A DNA stretch of 53,462 nt from Muricomes sp. (GTDB taxonomy: Bacteria > Bacillota > Clostridia > Lachnospirales > Lachnospiraceae), in assembly GCA_020024675.1 (NCBI GenBank), contig JAHHTM010000001.1, positions 1 through 53,462 on the forward strand, given 5' to 3'. Below the pieces are notes generated by a model. The model was not told the origin of the DNA. It was given only the letters and a program-made list of their open reading frames with translations, and searched no databases. How positions within the stretch are numbered: the stretch's first letter is position 1; the number at the start of each line of letters is the position of its first letter. The position numbers and the translations under genes were made by a program. This document shows, piece after piece, positions 34,364 through 42,884 of the stretch.

Positions 34364-34407
34364 TTACATAATAAAAAAAGCCCTTAAGGGCTTTTTTTAT
34401 TATGTAA
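34364..34407 (+). terminator. 44-bp perfect palindromic bidirectional terminator
   Basis: The sequence from 34364 to 34385 is exactly complementary to 34386-34407, with a seven-A run, GCCCTT/AAGGGC core and seven-T run. It lies between hppA and the convergent prs stop and can end transcription in both directions. Confidence 0.92.
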
Positions 34408-34413
34408 AGAAGA

Positions 34414-35598
34414 TTAAATCTCTTCCCCGTTTTTGTATTTTTGAAGTACATGCTGGATTCTTTCATTTGGATTTAATAATGTACTGATAGAACCATCATG
34501 ATTTAATGTGTCAATGAGAAGTGCGATGTATTTACTCATATCGCAGTTGATATAATATGGTTTGGAAAGAAGATTTGGAGTCTGGTAAATAAGGTTTGTT
34601 GAAAGAATACCAGTAAGGAGTCCTTCTTCGTAAGCTTTATCAAAAATTTCCATACCATTTGTAAATAATCCAAATGTAGCAGCAGCAAAGATACGGTTTG
34701 CTTTTCTTTTCTTTAACTGTCTTGCAACATCAAGGATACTGTCTCCTGATGAGATCATATCATCGATGATGATAACATCTTTTCCTTCGACTGAACTTCC
34801 AAGAAATTCGTGTGCAACGATAGGGTTACGACCATTAACGATCGTTGTATAATCACGACGTTTATAGAACATACCCATATCAAGTCCAAGAACGTTGGCA
34901 AGGTAAATTGCACGATGTGTAGCACCTTCATCTGGACTGATGACCATCATGTGATCGCTGTCGATTGTAAGGTCTTTGTATTTGCGTAAAAGTCCTTTTA
35001 CAAACTGATAAACTGGTGTAACTGTCTCAAATCCACTAAGTGGAATCGCATTCTGAACACGAGCATCGTGTGCATCAAATGTAATGATATTGTCAACACC
35101 CATACGTACAAGTTCCTGAAGTGCAAGTGCACAGTCAAGAGATTCTCTTCCGCTACGTTTGTGCTGACGGCTTTCATAAAGGAAAGGCATAATAACATTG
35201 ATACGACGTGCTTTTCCGCCTACAGCAGCAATGATACGTTTGAGGTTCTGAAAATGATCGTCTGGCGACATGTGATTTGTATGTCCAGATAATGTATAAG
35301 TTTTATTGTAATTAAGAACATCTATAAGAAGATAAAGATCCTTTCCGCGGACAGATTCTTCAACAATACCTTTTGCTTCACCAGAACCAAATCTAGGAAC
35401 TTTTGTGTCAATGATATAAGTATCTTTTTCATAACCCTCAAAAGCAACATCATCTTTATATTCAAGAGCACTTTCTTTACGCCACTTTACAAGATAATTG
35501 TTTACTTTCTGCCCAAGTTCTTCGCTTCCCCATATTGGAATGAGTCCTAAAGAACCAACAGGAATACTTTCTAAAGTTCTTTCTGATCTATGTAACAT
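34414..35598 (-). CDS. prs: ribose-phosphate pyrophosphokinase (long form)
   Basis: PRPP synthase homolog of 394 residues, some 75 longer than the usual 310-320. Core motifs are TFDAHDARVQN, SPDEGATHRA (pyrophosphate loop), the flexible loop with KRRDYTTIVNGRNP, and the PRPP loop VIIIDDMISSGDSILD. The extra length lies mainly in an N-terminal extension of about 60 residues. AGGAGGA precedes the ATG. It would supply PRPP to xpt and nucleotide synthesis. A divergent clade found in Clostridia is the likely explanation. Confidence 0.88.
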   Translation of the reverse strand: MLHRSERTLESIPVGSLGLIPIWGSEELGQKVNNYLVKWRKESALEYKDDVAFEGYEKDTYIIDTKVPRFGSGEAKGIVEESVRGKDLYLLIDVLNYNKTYTLSGHTNHMSPDDHFQNLKRIIAAVGGKARRINVIMPFLYESRQHKRSGRESLDCALALQELVRMGVDNIITFDAHDARVQNAIPLSGFETVTPVYQFVKGLLRKYKDLTIDSDHMMVISPDEGATHRAIYLANVLGLDMGMFYKRRDYTTIVNGRNPIVAHEFLGSSVEGKDVIIIDDMISSGDSILDVARQLKKRKANRIFAAATFGLFTNGMEIFDKAYEEGLLTGILSTNLIYQTPNLLSKPYYINCDMSKYIALLIDTLNHDGSISTLLNPNERIQHVLQKYKNGEEI

Positions 35599-35647
35599 TT
35601 TTATCCTCCTAAAACTAATATATGTATTATGACAAGATCCCTAGCTT

Positions 35648-35653
35648 ATTATA
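35648..35653 (-). promoter_or_regulatory. -10 element for prs
   Basis: Consensus TATAAT on the reverse strand about 50 bases before prs. The -35 (TAGATT-like) is poor. It lies in the gap after the helicase-loader gene, allowing separate expression. Confidence 0.45.
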
Positions 35654-35673
35654 CTGGGTTTCCAAGAGAAAAT

Positions 35674-36663
35674 CTATACTTTTTTTAATTTCATTGCCAG
35701 TCTTATATCATCTCCAAATAAACGGATCATAGTGTAGTTACTTGTAATTCTTGAAAATGACCGTTCAGTATATAAATCGGCTAGAGAATCTAATGATAAA
35801 TTTGTAGAAATTATCGTAGAACGCTTAGAAAGAAGGCGTTCGTTTATACAGGTAAAGAATTGAGAGGCAACGAATTTATTTGTGTATTCTGTGCCCAGAT
35901 CATCAATGATCAGTAAATCACAAGTGTGGATAAGATCAAATATGTTTTGGGCATCCGTATCATCTTTTCCAAAAGCCTTATCAGCAAGAGCAGAGAAGAA
36001 ACCGGAAGCAGACATATACAAAACAGAAAAACCACGATCAATCAATTCTTTAGCAATACAGTTGGTAAGAAATGTTTTTCCAACACCAACATCTCCCAGA
36101 AGAAAAAGATTCTGAAATTCCTTATCAAAATTTTTGATAAAATTCATTGCTGTGTCATATGCAGCCTTGGCAGATTCTCTTGCGGAACGGCCAGATTTTG
36201 GATCAATATAATTAGAAGAATAAAGATCAAGAGAATAATGTTCAAAATTTTCTGCTTCTAGAATACCTTTAAGGTTAGATTGTTCATAAAGAAGATTAAT
36301 AATAGCTTGTTTAAAACAGTGGCATTTTTCATTTCCAACATAGCCAGTGTCATGACAATCTTTGCAAACATATACAGGGTCAAGGTAATCAGAAGGAAAT
36401 CCTGCTGACTTTAGAAGTTCTTCTTTGCGAACCCGTATTTCTTCTAATTTTTTCTTTAATTCGTCAACTGCAGTTTTATCTCCGTCTAAGAGTCTCTTTC
36501 CATGTTCAACAGACAAAGAAGAGATGGATTCGTCAAGAAGTCGATATTCTGGAATAGTGTCATAGACTTTTTTATGATGCATTTTCAAGATATCGTGATT
36601 TCGCATCTGACGTTTTTCATATTCGCGCATGATGGCCTGATATTGTGCTGTTTTTAATCCCAC
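35674..36663 (-). CDS. DnaC/DnaI-type replicative helicase loader ATPase
   Basis: AAA+ ATPase of 329 residues. A zinc-binding segment (CKDCHDTG ... CHC) lies near residue 100, Walker A GDVGVGKT near residue 190, Walker B LLIIDDLG near residue 250, and an arginine-finger region SFSRI near residue 305. The zinc N-domain plus loader ATPase matches the DnaI type. GTG start with AAAGGAG upstream. It is encoded 14 bases after a DnaD-domain protein, so the two likely act together in replication restart or initiation. Confidence 0.88.
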   Translation of the reverse strand: MGLKTAQYQAIMREYEKRQMRNHDILKMHHKKVYDTIPEYRLLDESISSLSVEHGKRLLDGDKTAVDELKKKLEEIRVRKEELLKSAGFPSDYLDPVYVCKDCHDTGYVGNEKCHCFKQAIINLLYEQSNLKGILEAENFEHYSLDLYSSNYIDPKSGRSARESAKAAYDTAMNFIKNFDKEFQNLFLLGDVGVGKTFLTNCIAKELIDRGFSVLYMSASGFFSALADKAFGKDDTDAQNIFDLIHTCDLLIIDDLGTEYTNKFVASQFFTCINERLLSKRSTIISTNLSLDSLADLYTERSFSRITSNYTMIRLFGDDIRLAMKLKKV

Positions 36664-36677
36664 AGGTAATCTCCTTT

Positions 36678-37715
36678 CTATTTACGATTTAAAAGTTGTT
36701 TTTCCAAGGCATCCATATCGTAGGACCGACGCTTGAAATTGTTGTGATCCACAGTAGATGGTTTTGGAACAGAATTTGTAGAAACAGGTGTAGTTTTTTG
36801 CTTTTTTTGATGAGCCTCATCTAGCGCGTTGATATCTTTTAGATGGTGCACCTGTTCATTATGCCAGTTTGTAAGAATTGTATCTGTATATTCAAAGCTT
36901 GGCTGGTGTGTGGCTGCAATCGTTCGATTGCAGGCTTCTACAATAATATCTAAAGAAAATCCCCATTCTTCGGTCCATTTTTTGATGAAGGCCAGTTCTG
37001 TTGTGGCAGGTCCTCTATTTTGAATTCCAAAAGTTTTTAAAACAGTATAACAGTTTTTGTGGTAGATGGAAGATTGCTTTCGAGCCTGTTCTTTTGTTGT
37101 AATCCCACTTTCTGACCAGGATATAGCAACTTTTTGAATATAATGCATGCTTTTGTGTCCTGCTTCTACACAAGATTCTATTAAATATTCAATCAGATCT
37201 GCTGACATGTTAAGTTGTTCATAAAAATAAGTAATAGATTCAATGTCAGAAAGTGTCAGTGTTTTATTAAGATATTGTTCTGCGATAAAAAGAAGTGATT
37301 TCAATTCTTTTGCAGGTCTCGAAGTAGGCGTATGTCTCTTAGGTGTCGGTTTTGAGTCAGAAACCGAGGAGATTTTTTCTTGTTTTGAGGAGCCAACTGG
37401 TGTAGAGGGTGCGACTTTCAGATAAGGGGTAAGTTCTATTGACTGAATAGAACCTGTATTATTTTTGACAAGCGCTAAAAGTCCTTCAGATTCCCAGTAT
37501 CTGAAGGCACGTAAAATATCGTTTTCTGTATTGTTCAGGCAGTCCGCAATGTTTGAAACAGTCATATTAAAGCCTACATCATTCTGATGCCTGAGCAAGA
37601 ACAGATAGACTTTGACAAATTCCCCATTTGCCTGAACCATATGATGATCTATAAAATCATTCGTGATCAAAGTAGTGTCAGCATGAAAAGTGCTTGTAAT
37701 TTTTAAAGTATTCAT
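36678..37715 (-). CDS. DnaD-domain replication initiation protein
   Basis: Protein of 345 residues with an N-terminal winged-helix domain (FIDHHMVQANGEFVKVYLFLLRHQ), a Ser/Thr/Pro-rich linker near residues 105-135, and two DnaD C-terminal-type repeats (SDIESITYFYEQLNMSADLIEYLIE near 160, and ELAFIKKWTEEWGFSLDIIVEAC near 245). Proteins of this form load the helicase with the adjacent DnaC/DnaI ATPase. CGGAGA precedes the ATG. It lies 50 bases after murC in the same direction. Confidence 0.85.
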   Translation of the reverse strand: MNTLKITSTFHADTTLITNDFIDHHMVQANGEFVKVYLFLLRHQNDVGFNMTVSNIADCLNNTENDILRAFRYWESEGLLALVKNNTGSIQSIELTPYLKVAPSTPVGSSKQEKISSVSDSKPTPKRHTPTSRPAKELKSLLFIAEQYLNKTLTLSDIESITYFYEQLNMSADLIEYLIESCVEAGHKSMHYIQKVAISWSESGITTKEQARKQSSIYHKNCYTVLKTFGIQNRGPATTELAFIKKWTEEWGFSLDIIVEACNRTIAATHQPSFEYTDTILTNWHNEQVHHLKDINALDEAHQKKQKTTPVSTNSVPKPSTVDHNNFKRRSYDMDALEKQLLNRK

Positions 37716-37765
37716 ATCGTTCTCCGTAGCTGTAAATAAAAAATATCATCGACAGAAAGGTATGA

Positions 37766-39142
37766 TTATTTTAGAAGATCTTCTCCAATGTTAACAACAT
37801 CTCCAGCACCCATGGTGATCAGAAGATCACCTGAAGTACAGTGATCTTTTAAGAAGGATTCTATTGAAGCAAAATCAGGAAGATAGTAAGAATCGGTTCC
37901 CAGATTTGAAATTTCTTCTGCCAATCCTTTGGAAGTCATACCCAAAGTATCTGTTTCACGAGCTGCATATATATCTGCAAGCACTACATGATCTGCGTGA
38001 GAAAGCGCTTCTGCAAACTCATGAAAAAATGCTTTAGTACGTGTATAAGTATGCGGCTGGAAAACACACCACAAATCTTTGTGAGGGTAATGCTTTGCTG
38101 CTTTTAAGGTTGCTTTGATTTCTGTTGGATGGTGTGCGTAATCATCAACAATTGTTACACCATTTAATTCTCCTTTGTATTCAAAACGACGGTCAGTACC
38201 AGTAAAAGATAAAAGTCCATGTTTGATCGTATCCATAGGGATGTCTAAAAGTTCTGAAACTGCTACAGAAGCCAGAGCATTTGAAACATTGTGGTCGCCT
38301 GTAACAGAAAGAGAAATTCGATCACAAAATGTACCATGCTTCACAAGATCAAAGGATACCAGCCCTTTATCATCGTAAGAAATATTCTGAGCACTATAAT
38401 CGGCTGAAGCAGAAGAACCATAAGTGATGACATTACAGGACAGTCCTTGGAAAATTTCTTCATAATTATGAATATCGGCATTTATGATCAAAGTACCATC
38501 TTCTGGGAGAAGAGAAGCAAACTGATGGAAAGAATGACGGATATCTTCTATATCTTTGAAGAAATCAAGGTGATCTTCCTCAATATTAAGAATTACACTT
38601 ATTTTAGGGAAAAAGGAAAGAAAACTGTTTGTATATTCACAGGCTTCTGTGATAAAAGTCTCCGAATTTCCTACGCGGATATTTCCACCAATGGCTTTTA
38701 AAATACCACCTACAGAGATTGTTGGGTCAAGATTTCCCTCAAGAAGAACATGAGAGATCATAGAAGTAGTCGTTGTCTTTCCGTGTGTACCAGAAATAGC
38801 AATGGCATTATCATAGTTTTTCATAATCTGTCCTAAAAGTTCTGCGCGTGTAAGCATTGGAATTTTTTGGGCAACAGCTTCCATTAATTCTGCATTTGTG
38901 CGATTGATAGCGGCAGTATAGATAACACAATCGATATCATTTGTAATATTGTCAGATTTCTGACCGTAAAAAATTTTGGCACCATTTGCTTCAAGATGTT
39001 CGGTAAGCGGTGTTTTTTTAGAATCAGATCCAGAGACTGTAAAACCTTCTTCTATAAGAATTTCTGCAAGTCCACTCATACTGATACCACCGATACCAAT
39101 AAAATGAATATGAATTGGGTGATTAAAATTTATTTTATACAT
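37766..39142 (-). CDS. murC: UDP-N-acetylmuramate--L-alanine ligase
   Basis: MurC of 458 residues, adding L-Ala to UDP-MurNAc in the cytosol. N-terminal HFIGIGGISMSGLAEIL binds UDP, AISGTHGKTTTTSMISH is the ATP P-loop near residue 110, and DDYAHHPTEIKATL and WCVFQPHTYTRTK are the standard C-terminal motifs. AGGAAGG precedes the ATG. It leads a reverse-strand set with the replication genes. Confidence 0.96.
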   Translation of the reverse strand: MYKINFNHPIHIHFIGIGGISMSGLAEILIEEGFTVSGSDSKKTPLTEHLEANGAKIFYGQKSDNITNDIDCVIYTAAINRTNAELMEAVAQKIPMLTRAELLGQIMKNYDNAIAISGTHGKTTTTSMISHVLLEGNLDPTISVGGILKAIGGNIRVGNSETFITEACEYTNSFLSFFPKISVILNIEEDHLDFFKDIEDIRHSFHQFASLLPEDGTLIINADIHNYEEIFQGLSCNVITYGSSASADYSAQNISYDDKGLVSFDLVKHGTFCDRISLSVTGDHNVSNALASVAVSELLDIPMDTIKHGLLSFTGTDRRFEYKGELNGVTIVDDYAHHPTEIKATLKAAKHYPHKDLWCVFQPHTYTRTKAFFHEFAEALSHADHVVLADIYAARETDTLGMTSKGLAEEISNLGTDSYYLPDFASIESFLKDHCTSGDLLITMGAGDVVNIGEDLLK

Positions 39143-39202
39143 AAAATATTCCTTCCTGAAATTTTATTTTGAAATCAGTCATAAATTGAAGTTCCTTTTT
39201 AT

Positions 39203-39208
39203 ATTATA
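39203..39208 (-). promoter_or_regulatory. -10 element for murC
   Basis: Consensus TATAAT on the reverse strand about 60 bases before murC, in the divergent murC/glgC region. The -35 is not clear. Confidence 0.4.
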
Positions 39209-39292
39209 CTATATATGAGAAAAAATAAAAGTCCTTCTTTTTGTATAATATTAACAAAAAGAATAAAAGTTACAATGAAATATTGTAAAAAA

Positions 39293-39322
39293 TGTGCACA
39301 ACATAGGAAACTATGTTATAAT
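39293..39322 (+). promoter_or_regulatory. glgC promoter with inverted-repeat operator
   Basis: Consensus TATAAT at 39317-39322. The spacer is nearly filled by AACATAG-GAAA-CTATGTT (39300-39317), a perfect 7-bp inverted repeat that overlaps the start of the -10. The -35 (TGTGCA) is poor, which suggests activator or repressor control. Confidence 0.55.
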
Positions 39323-39353
39323 ATTTTTAATTAACTAGGAATGAGGTGACAAC

Positions 39354-40628
39354 ATGATCAAGAAAGAAATGATTGCCATGTTACTTGCTGGGGGACAAGG
39401 TAGTCGACTAGGGGTTTTGACCGCAAAAGTTGCAAAGCCAGCGGTGGCTTTTGGAGGTAAATATCGTATCATTGATTTTCCTTTGAGTAATTGTATTAAC
39501 TCAGGAGTAGATACTGTAGGTGTATTGACACAGTATCAGCCGCTTAGATTAAACACGCATATTGGAATCGGGATTCCATGGGATCTAGATCGTAATGTTG
39601 GAGGTGTGACCATTCTTCCGCCATATGAAAAAAGTGCGAGCAGTGAATGGTATACAGGAACAGCCAATGCGATTTATCAGAATCTGGACTACATAGATAC
39701 ATATAATCCTGATTATGTGTTGATTTTATCAGGAGATCATATTTATAAGATGGATTACCAGATTATGCTTGATTTCCATAAGGAAAACAAAGCGGATGTG
39801 ACTATAGCTACGATGCCTGTACCTATAGAGGAAGCAAGTCGTTTTGGAATAGTTGTCACAAATGATGAAAATCAGATTCAGGAATTTGAAGAAAAGCCAG
39901 AACATCCAAGTAGTAATCTTGCATCAATGGGAATTTATATATTTAATTGGAAGGTACTAAGAGAGGCACTTATCACATTATTAGCTCAGCCAAATTGCGA
40001 TTTTGGAAAGCATGTCATCCCGTATTGTCATGAAAATGGAAAGCGTTTATTTGCATATGAGTATAATGGTTACTGGAAAGATGTCGGTACATTGAGTTCG
40101 TACTGGGAAGCAAATATGGAACTTATAGATATTATTCCTGAGTTTAATCTTTACGAAGAATTTTGGAAGATATATACCAATAGTTCAAATCTCCCACCAC
40201 AGTATATTTCGGAAGATGCGGCAATTGATAAATGTATTATCGGAAATGGCGCAGAGATTTGTGGAGAACTGAAAAGTTCAGTACTCGGTGGTGGCGTAAC
40301 AGTAGGAAAAGGCAGTGTGATCAAAGACTCTATTCTCATGAGAGATGTGGTTGTCGGAGAAAACTGTGTGATTGATAAAGCAATCATTGCGGAAGGAACA
40401 GTGATCGGAAACAATGTAGAGATTGGTGTTGGAGAAGAAGTCCCAAATAAAGTAAAGCCAAATATTTATGCGGGCGGACTTGCTACGATAGGAGAGAATT
40501 CTACAATACCGTCTGGAGTAAAAATAGGCAAGAATACCGCACTCAGTGGAAAAACAGAATTTGAGGATTATAAAGATGGTCTGCTTGAGAGTGGAGAAAC
40601 ATTAATAAAGGCAGGTGAGCGTGTATGA
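39354..40628 (+). CDS. glgC: glucose-1-phosphate adenylyltransferase catalytic subunit
   Basis: GlgC of 424 residues, making ADP-glucose for glycogen. The nucleotide-binding LLAGGQGSRLGVLT is intact at residues 11-24, followed by KPAVAFGGKYRIIDF, SGDHIYKMDY, FEEKPEHP and a left-handed beta-helix C-terminus with hexapeptide repeats. GAGGTG precedes the ATG. It overlaps glgD by four bases (ATGA), giving coupled translation. Confidence 0.96.
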   Translation: MIKKEMIAMLLAGGQGSRLGVLTAKVAKPAVAFGGKYRIIDFPLSNCINSGVDTVGVLTQYQPLRLNTHIGIGIPWDLDRNVGGVTILPPYEKSASSEWYTGTANAIYQNLDYIDTYNPDYVLILSGDHIYKMDYQIMLDFHKENKADVTIATMPVPIEEASRFGIVVTNDENQIQEFEEKPEHPSSNLASMGIYIFNWKVLREALITLLAQPNCDFGKHVIPYCHENGKRLFAYEYNGYWKDVGTLSSYWEANMELIDIIPEFNLYEEFWKIYTNSSNLPPQYISEDAAIDKCIIGNGAEICGELKSSVLGGGVTVGKGSVIKDSILMRDVVVGENCVIDKAIIAEGTVIGNNVEIGVGEEVPNKVKPNIYAGGLATIGENSTIPSGVKIGKNTALSGKTEFEDYKDGLLESGETLIKAGERV

Positions 40629-41743
40629 GAGCAGTAGGCATAATCCTTGCAGGAGGAAATAATAGAAAAATGAAGGAACTGACTGCCAAACGTGCTGTAG
40701 CAGCTATGCCGATTGCAGGAAGTTACCGGGCAATTGATTTTGCACTTAGTAATATGACAAATTCCCGTATACAGAAAGTTGCAGTACTTACACAGTATAA
40801 TGCAAGGTCATTACATGAGCACCTTAATTCATCGAAATGGTGGGATTTTGGAAGAAAACAAGGTGGACTGTTTGTGTTTACCCCTACGATCACAGCAGAT
40901 AATGACTGTTGGTATAGAGGAACAGCAGATGCAATTTATCAGAACCTTGATTTTTTAAAAAAGTGTCATGAACCGTATGTGATCATTACATCTGGCGATG
41001 CAGTGTACAAGCTTGATTATAATAAAGTGCTTGAGTATCATATCGCAAAAAAATCAGACATTACTGTTGTATGTAAGGAATTAGAAGATGGAGAGGATGC
41101 TACTCGGTTTGGTACGCTGCGCATGGATGAATCAGCAAGAATTTTGGAATTTGAAGAAAAGCCGATGGTTGCGAAATCACAGGTGGTTTCTACTGGAATT
41201 TATGTCCTAAGGAGAAGGCAGCTAATCGATATGATCGAGCATATAGCGGAAGAAGAAAGACATGATTTTGTTACAGATATTCTTATTCGATATAAGAATC
41301 TGAAAAAAATATACGGCTATAAGATAAATAACTACTGGAGTAATATTTCAACAGTAGATGCATATTACAAAACCAATATGGATTTTTTGAAACCAGAAGT
41401 ACGAAAATATTTCTTTAAAGAACTTCCAGCAATTAGTTCAAAGGTAAGTGATCTTCCTCCGGCTAAATATAATCCGGGTGCAGTTGTGAAAAATAGTCTT
41501 ATAGGAAGCGGAAGTATCATAAATGGAACAGTAGAAAATTCCGTTATATTTAAGAAAGTATTCATTGGAAACAACTGTGTGATTAAGAATTCAATTATAT
41601 TGAATGATGTATACATTGGAGATAATAGTTACATCGAAAATTGCATTGTTGAAAGTCACGATACAATAAGAGCCAATACAAAGCAAGTAGGAGAAGATGG
41701 CGTAAAAGTTGTAGTTGAAAAAAATGAAAGATATGCATTATAA
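40625..41743 (+). CDS. glgD: glucose-1-phosphate adenylyltransferase regulatory subunit
   Basis: GlgD of 372 residues, paralogous to GlgC. The nucleotide loop has become ILAGGNNRKMKELTAKRAV, without the GxGxRL pattern needed for catalysis, while SGDAVYKLDY and the beta-helix C-terminus are retained. In Firmicutes GlgD pairs with GlgC as a non-catalytic or modulatory subunit. The ATG overlaps the glgC stop. Confidence 0.93.
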   Translation: MRAVGIILAGGNNRKMKELTAKRAVAAMPIAGSYRAIDFALSNMTNSRIQKVAVLTQYNARSLHEHLNSSKWWDFGRKQGGLFVFTPTITADNDCWYRGTADAIYQNLDFLKKCHEPYVIITSGDAVYKLDYNKVLEYHIAKKSDITVVCKELEDGEDATRFGTLRMDESARILEFEEKPMVAKSQVVSTGIYVLRRRQLIDMIEHIAEEERHDFVTDILIRYKNLKKIYGYKINNYWSNISTVDAYYKTNMDFLKPEVRKYFFKELPAISSKVSDLPPAKYNPGAVVKNSLIGSGSIINGTVENSVIFKKVFIGNNCVIKNSIILNDVYIGDNSYIENCIVESHDTIRANTKQVGEDGVKVVVEKNERYAL

Positions 41744-41808
41744 CAGAGGTACTTATTAGTTGAAAAATAAGAACATAAAATGCAGGCAGAGAAAGGAGAC
41801 TTGAATTT

Positions 41809-42096
41809 ATGCAGATCACAGACGTACGAGTTCGAAAGGTAGCAAAAGAAGGAAAGTTGAAAGCAGTGGTTTCTATTACACTTGATGGAGAATTTGTTGT
41901 TCACGATATCAAGGTGATAGAAGGAGAAAAAGGGTTGTTTATTGCGATGCCTAGCAAAAAGGCAATGGATGGAGAGTACAGAGATATTGCACATCCTATT
42001 AATACCAGTACAAGGGAATATATTCAGGGAGTGATACTTGAAAAGTATAAAGTTGCTCTGGAAGAAGAACCGGAAGGACTGGAAGTAGAAATGTAA
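41809..42096 (+). CDS. spoVG: SpoVG family RNA/DNA-binding regulator
   Basis: SpoVG of 95 residues, full length. ITDVRVRKV opens the protein and KGLFIAMPSKK is the conserved core, followed by AHPINTSTREYIQ. It is a small nucleic-acid-binding regulator with roles in sporulation, capsule and stress. AGAAAGGAGA precedes the ATG. It lies 65 bases after glgD and before a terminator, so it may be cotranscribed with glycogen genes. Confidence 0.95.
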   Translation: MQITDVRVRKVAKEGKLKAVVSITLDGEFVVHDIKVIEGEKGLFIAMPSKKAMDGEYRDIAHPINTSTREYIQGVILEKYKVALEEEPEGLEVEM

Positions 42097-42100
42097 CATA

Positions 42101-42131
42101 AAAAGACGGCTGCATATACAGTCGTCTTTTT
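42101..42131 (+). terminator. bidirectional rho-independent terminator
   Basis: AAAAGACG-G-CTG pairs with CAG-T-CGTCTTTT around a six-base loop. Between spoVG and the convergent pseudouridine synthase gene. Confidence 0.9.
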
Positions 42132-42133
42132 GT

Positions 42134-42796
42134 TTAAGGAAGGTTCAAAGTGAACTCCATATGTTTTCCGGTTTTTGGATGTTTAAAAGCTAATTTACAT
42201 GCGAAAAGTTGCAAAGAAGTCTGGATGGAATAATCCGGCATTCCACCATATTTTCTATCTCCTAATATAGGACAGCCGGCGTGAGAGAGCTGTACACGAA
42301 TCTGATGATGCCGACCAGTTTCTAAGGTGATTTCAGCAAGTGGATAAGAAATACCATTTTCAAAATCTATATTACCTAAACTTTTATAAAACAGAACAGC
42401 TTTTTTGGAACCAGGTGTGTTGCTGGAACATACTTTTGAAGAATTTGTCCGACCGTCTTTTATAAGATAATCGGTGAGGGTGCCTTCTTCATCGGGAAGT
42501 GGATTGGTAAGAACAGCATGATAGATTTTACCAAAACCTGAATTGTTAAGCTGCTTATTCAATTCTTTTGTGGCAGCAGGAGTTTTGGAAAAAACAAGCA
42601 GCCCTTCTACTGGCTGATCCAGACGATGGATGACGGCAAGATAAGGCTCCTTTTTTACGCTGCTGTTTTTATATATATGGGTTTTTAAAATGCTTACCAT
42701 ATCAGGGGTTCCGATTTTTGCAGATTGAGTCGCAATGCCGGAAGGTTTATGACATACAAGAATGTGGGAATCTTCATATATAATATCAGAGGTCAT
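42134..42796 (-). CDS. RluA-family pseudouridine synthase
   Basis: Pseudouridine synthase of 220 residues, RluA/RsuA superfamily without an S4 domain. HRLDQPVEGLLVF holds the catalytic Asp near residue 60, GRHHQIRVQLSHAGCPILGDRKYG is the family C-terminal motif near residue 180. ATG 42796 is chosen because AAAGGAGA precedes it on the reverse strand; the longer in-frame reading adds 14 residues without such a site. The RNA target cannot be predicted. Confidence 0.9.
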   Translation of the reverse strand: MTSDIIYEDSHILVCHKPSGIATQSAKIGTPDMVSILKTHIYKNSSVKKEPYLAVIHRLDQPVEGLLVFSKTPAATKELNKQLNNSGFGKIYHAVLTNPLPDEEGTLTDYLIKDGRTNSSKVCSSNTPGSKKAVLFYKSLGNIDFENGISYPLAEITLETGRHHQIRVQLSHAGCPILGDRKYGGMPDYSIQTSLQLFACKLAFKHPKTGKHMEFTLNLP

Positions 42797-42884
42797 ATTC
42801 TGTTCTCCTTTTACTTTATATCCTTGACTTTTTGCCAAATTCTGACTACACTGATTATCGTATAAAAGAAAGGTGAGGTCAAGT

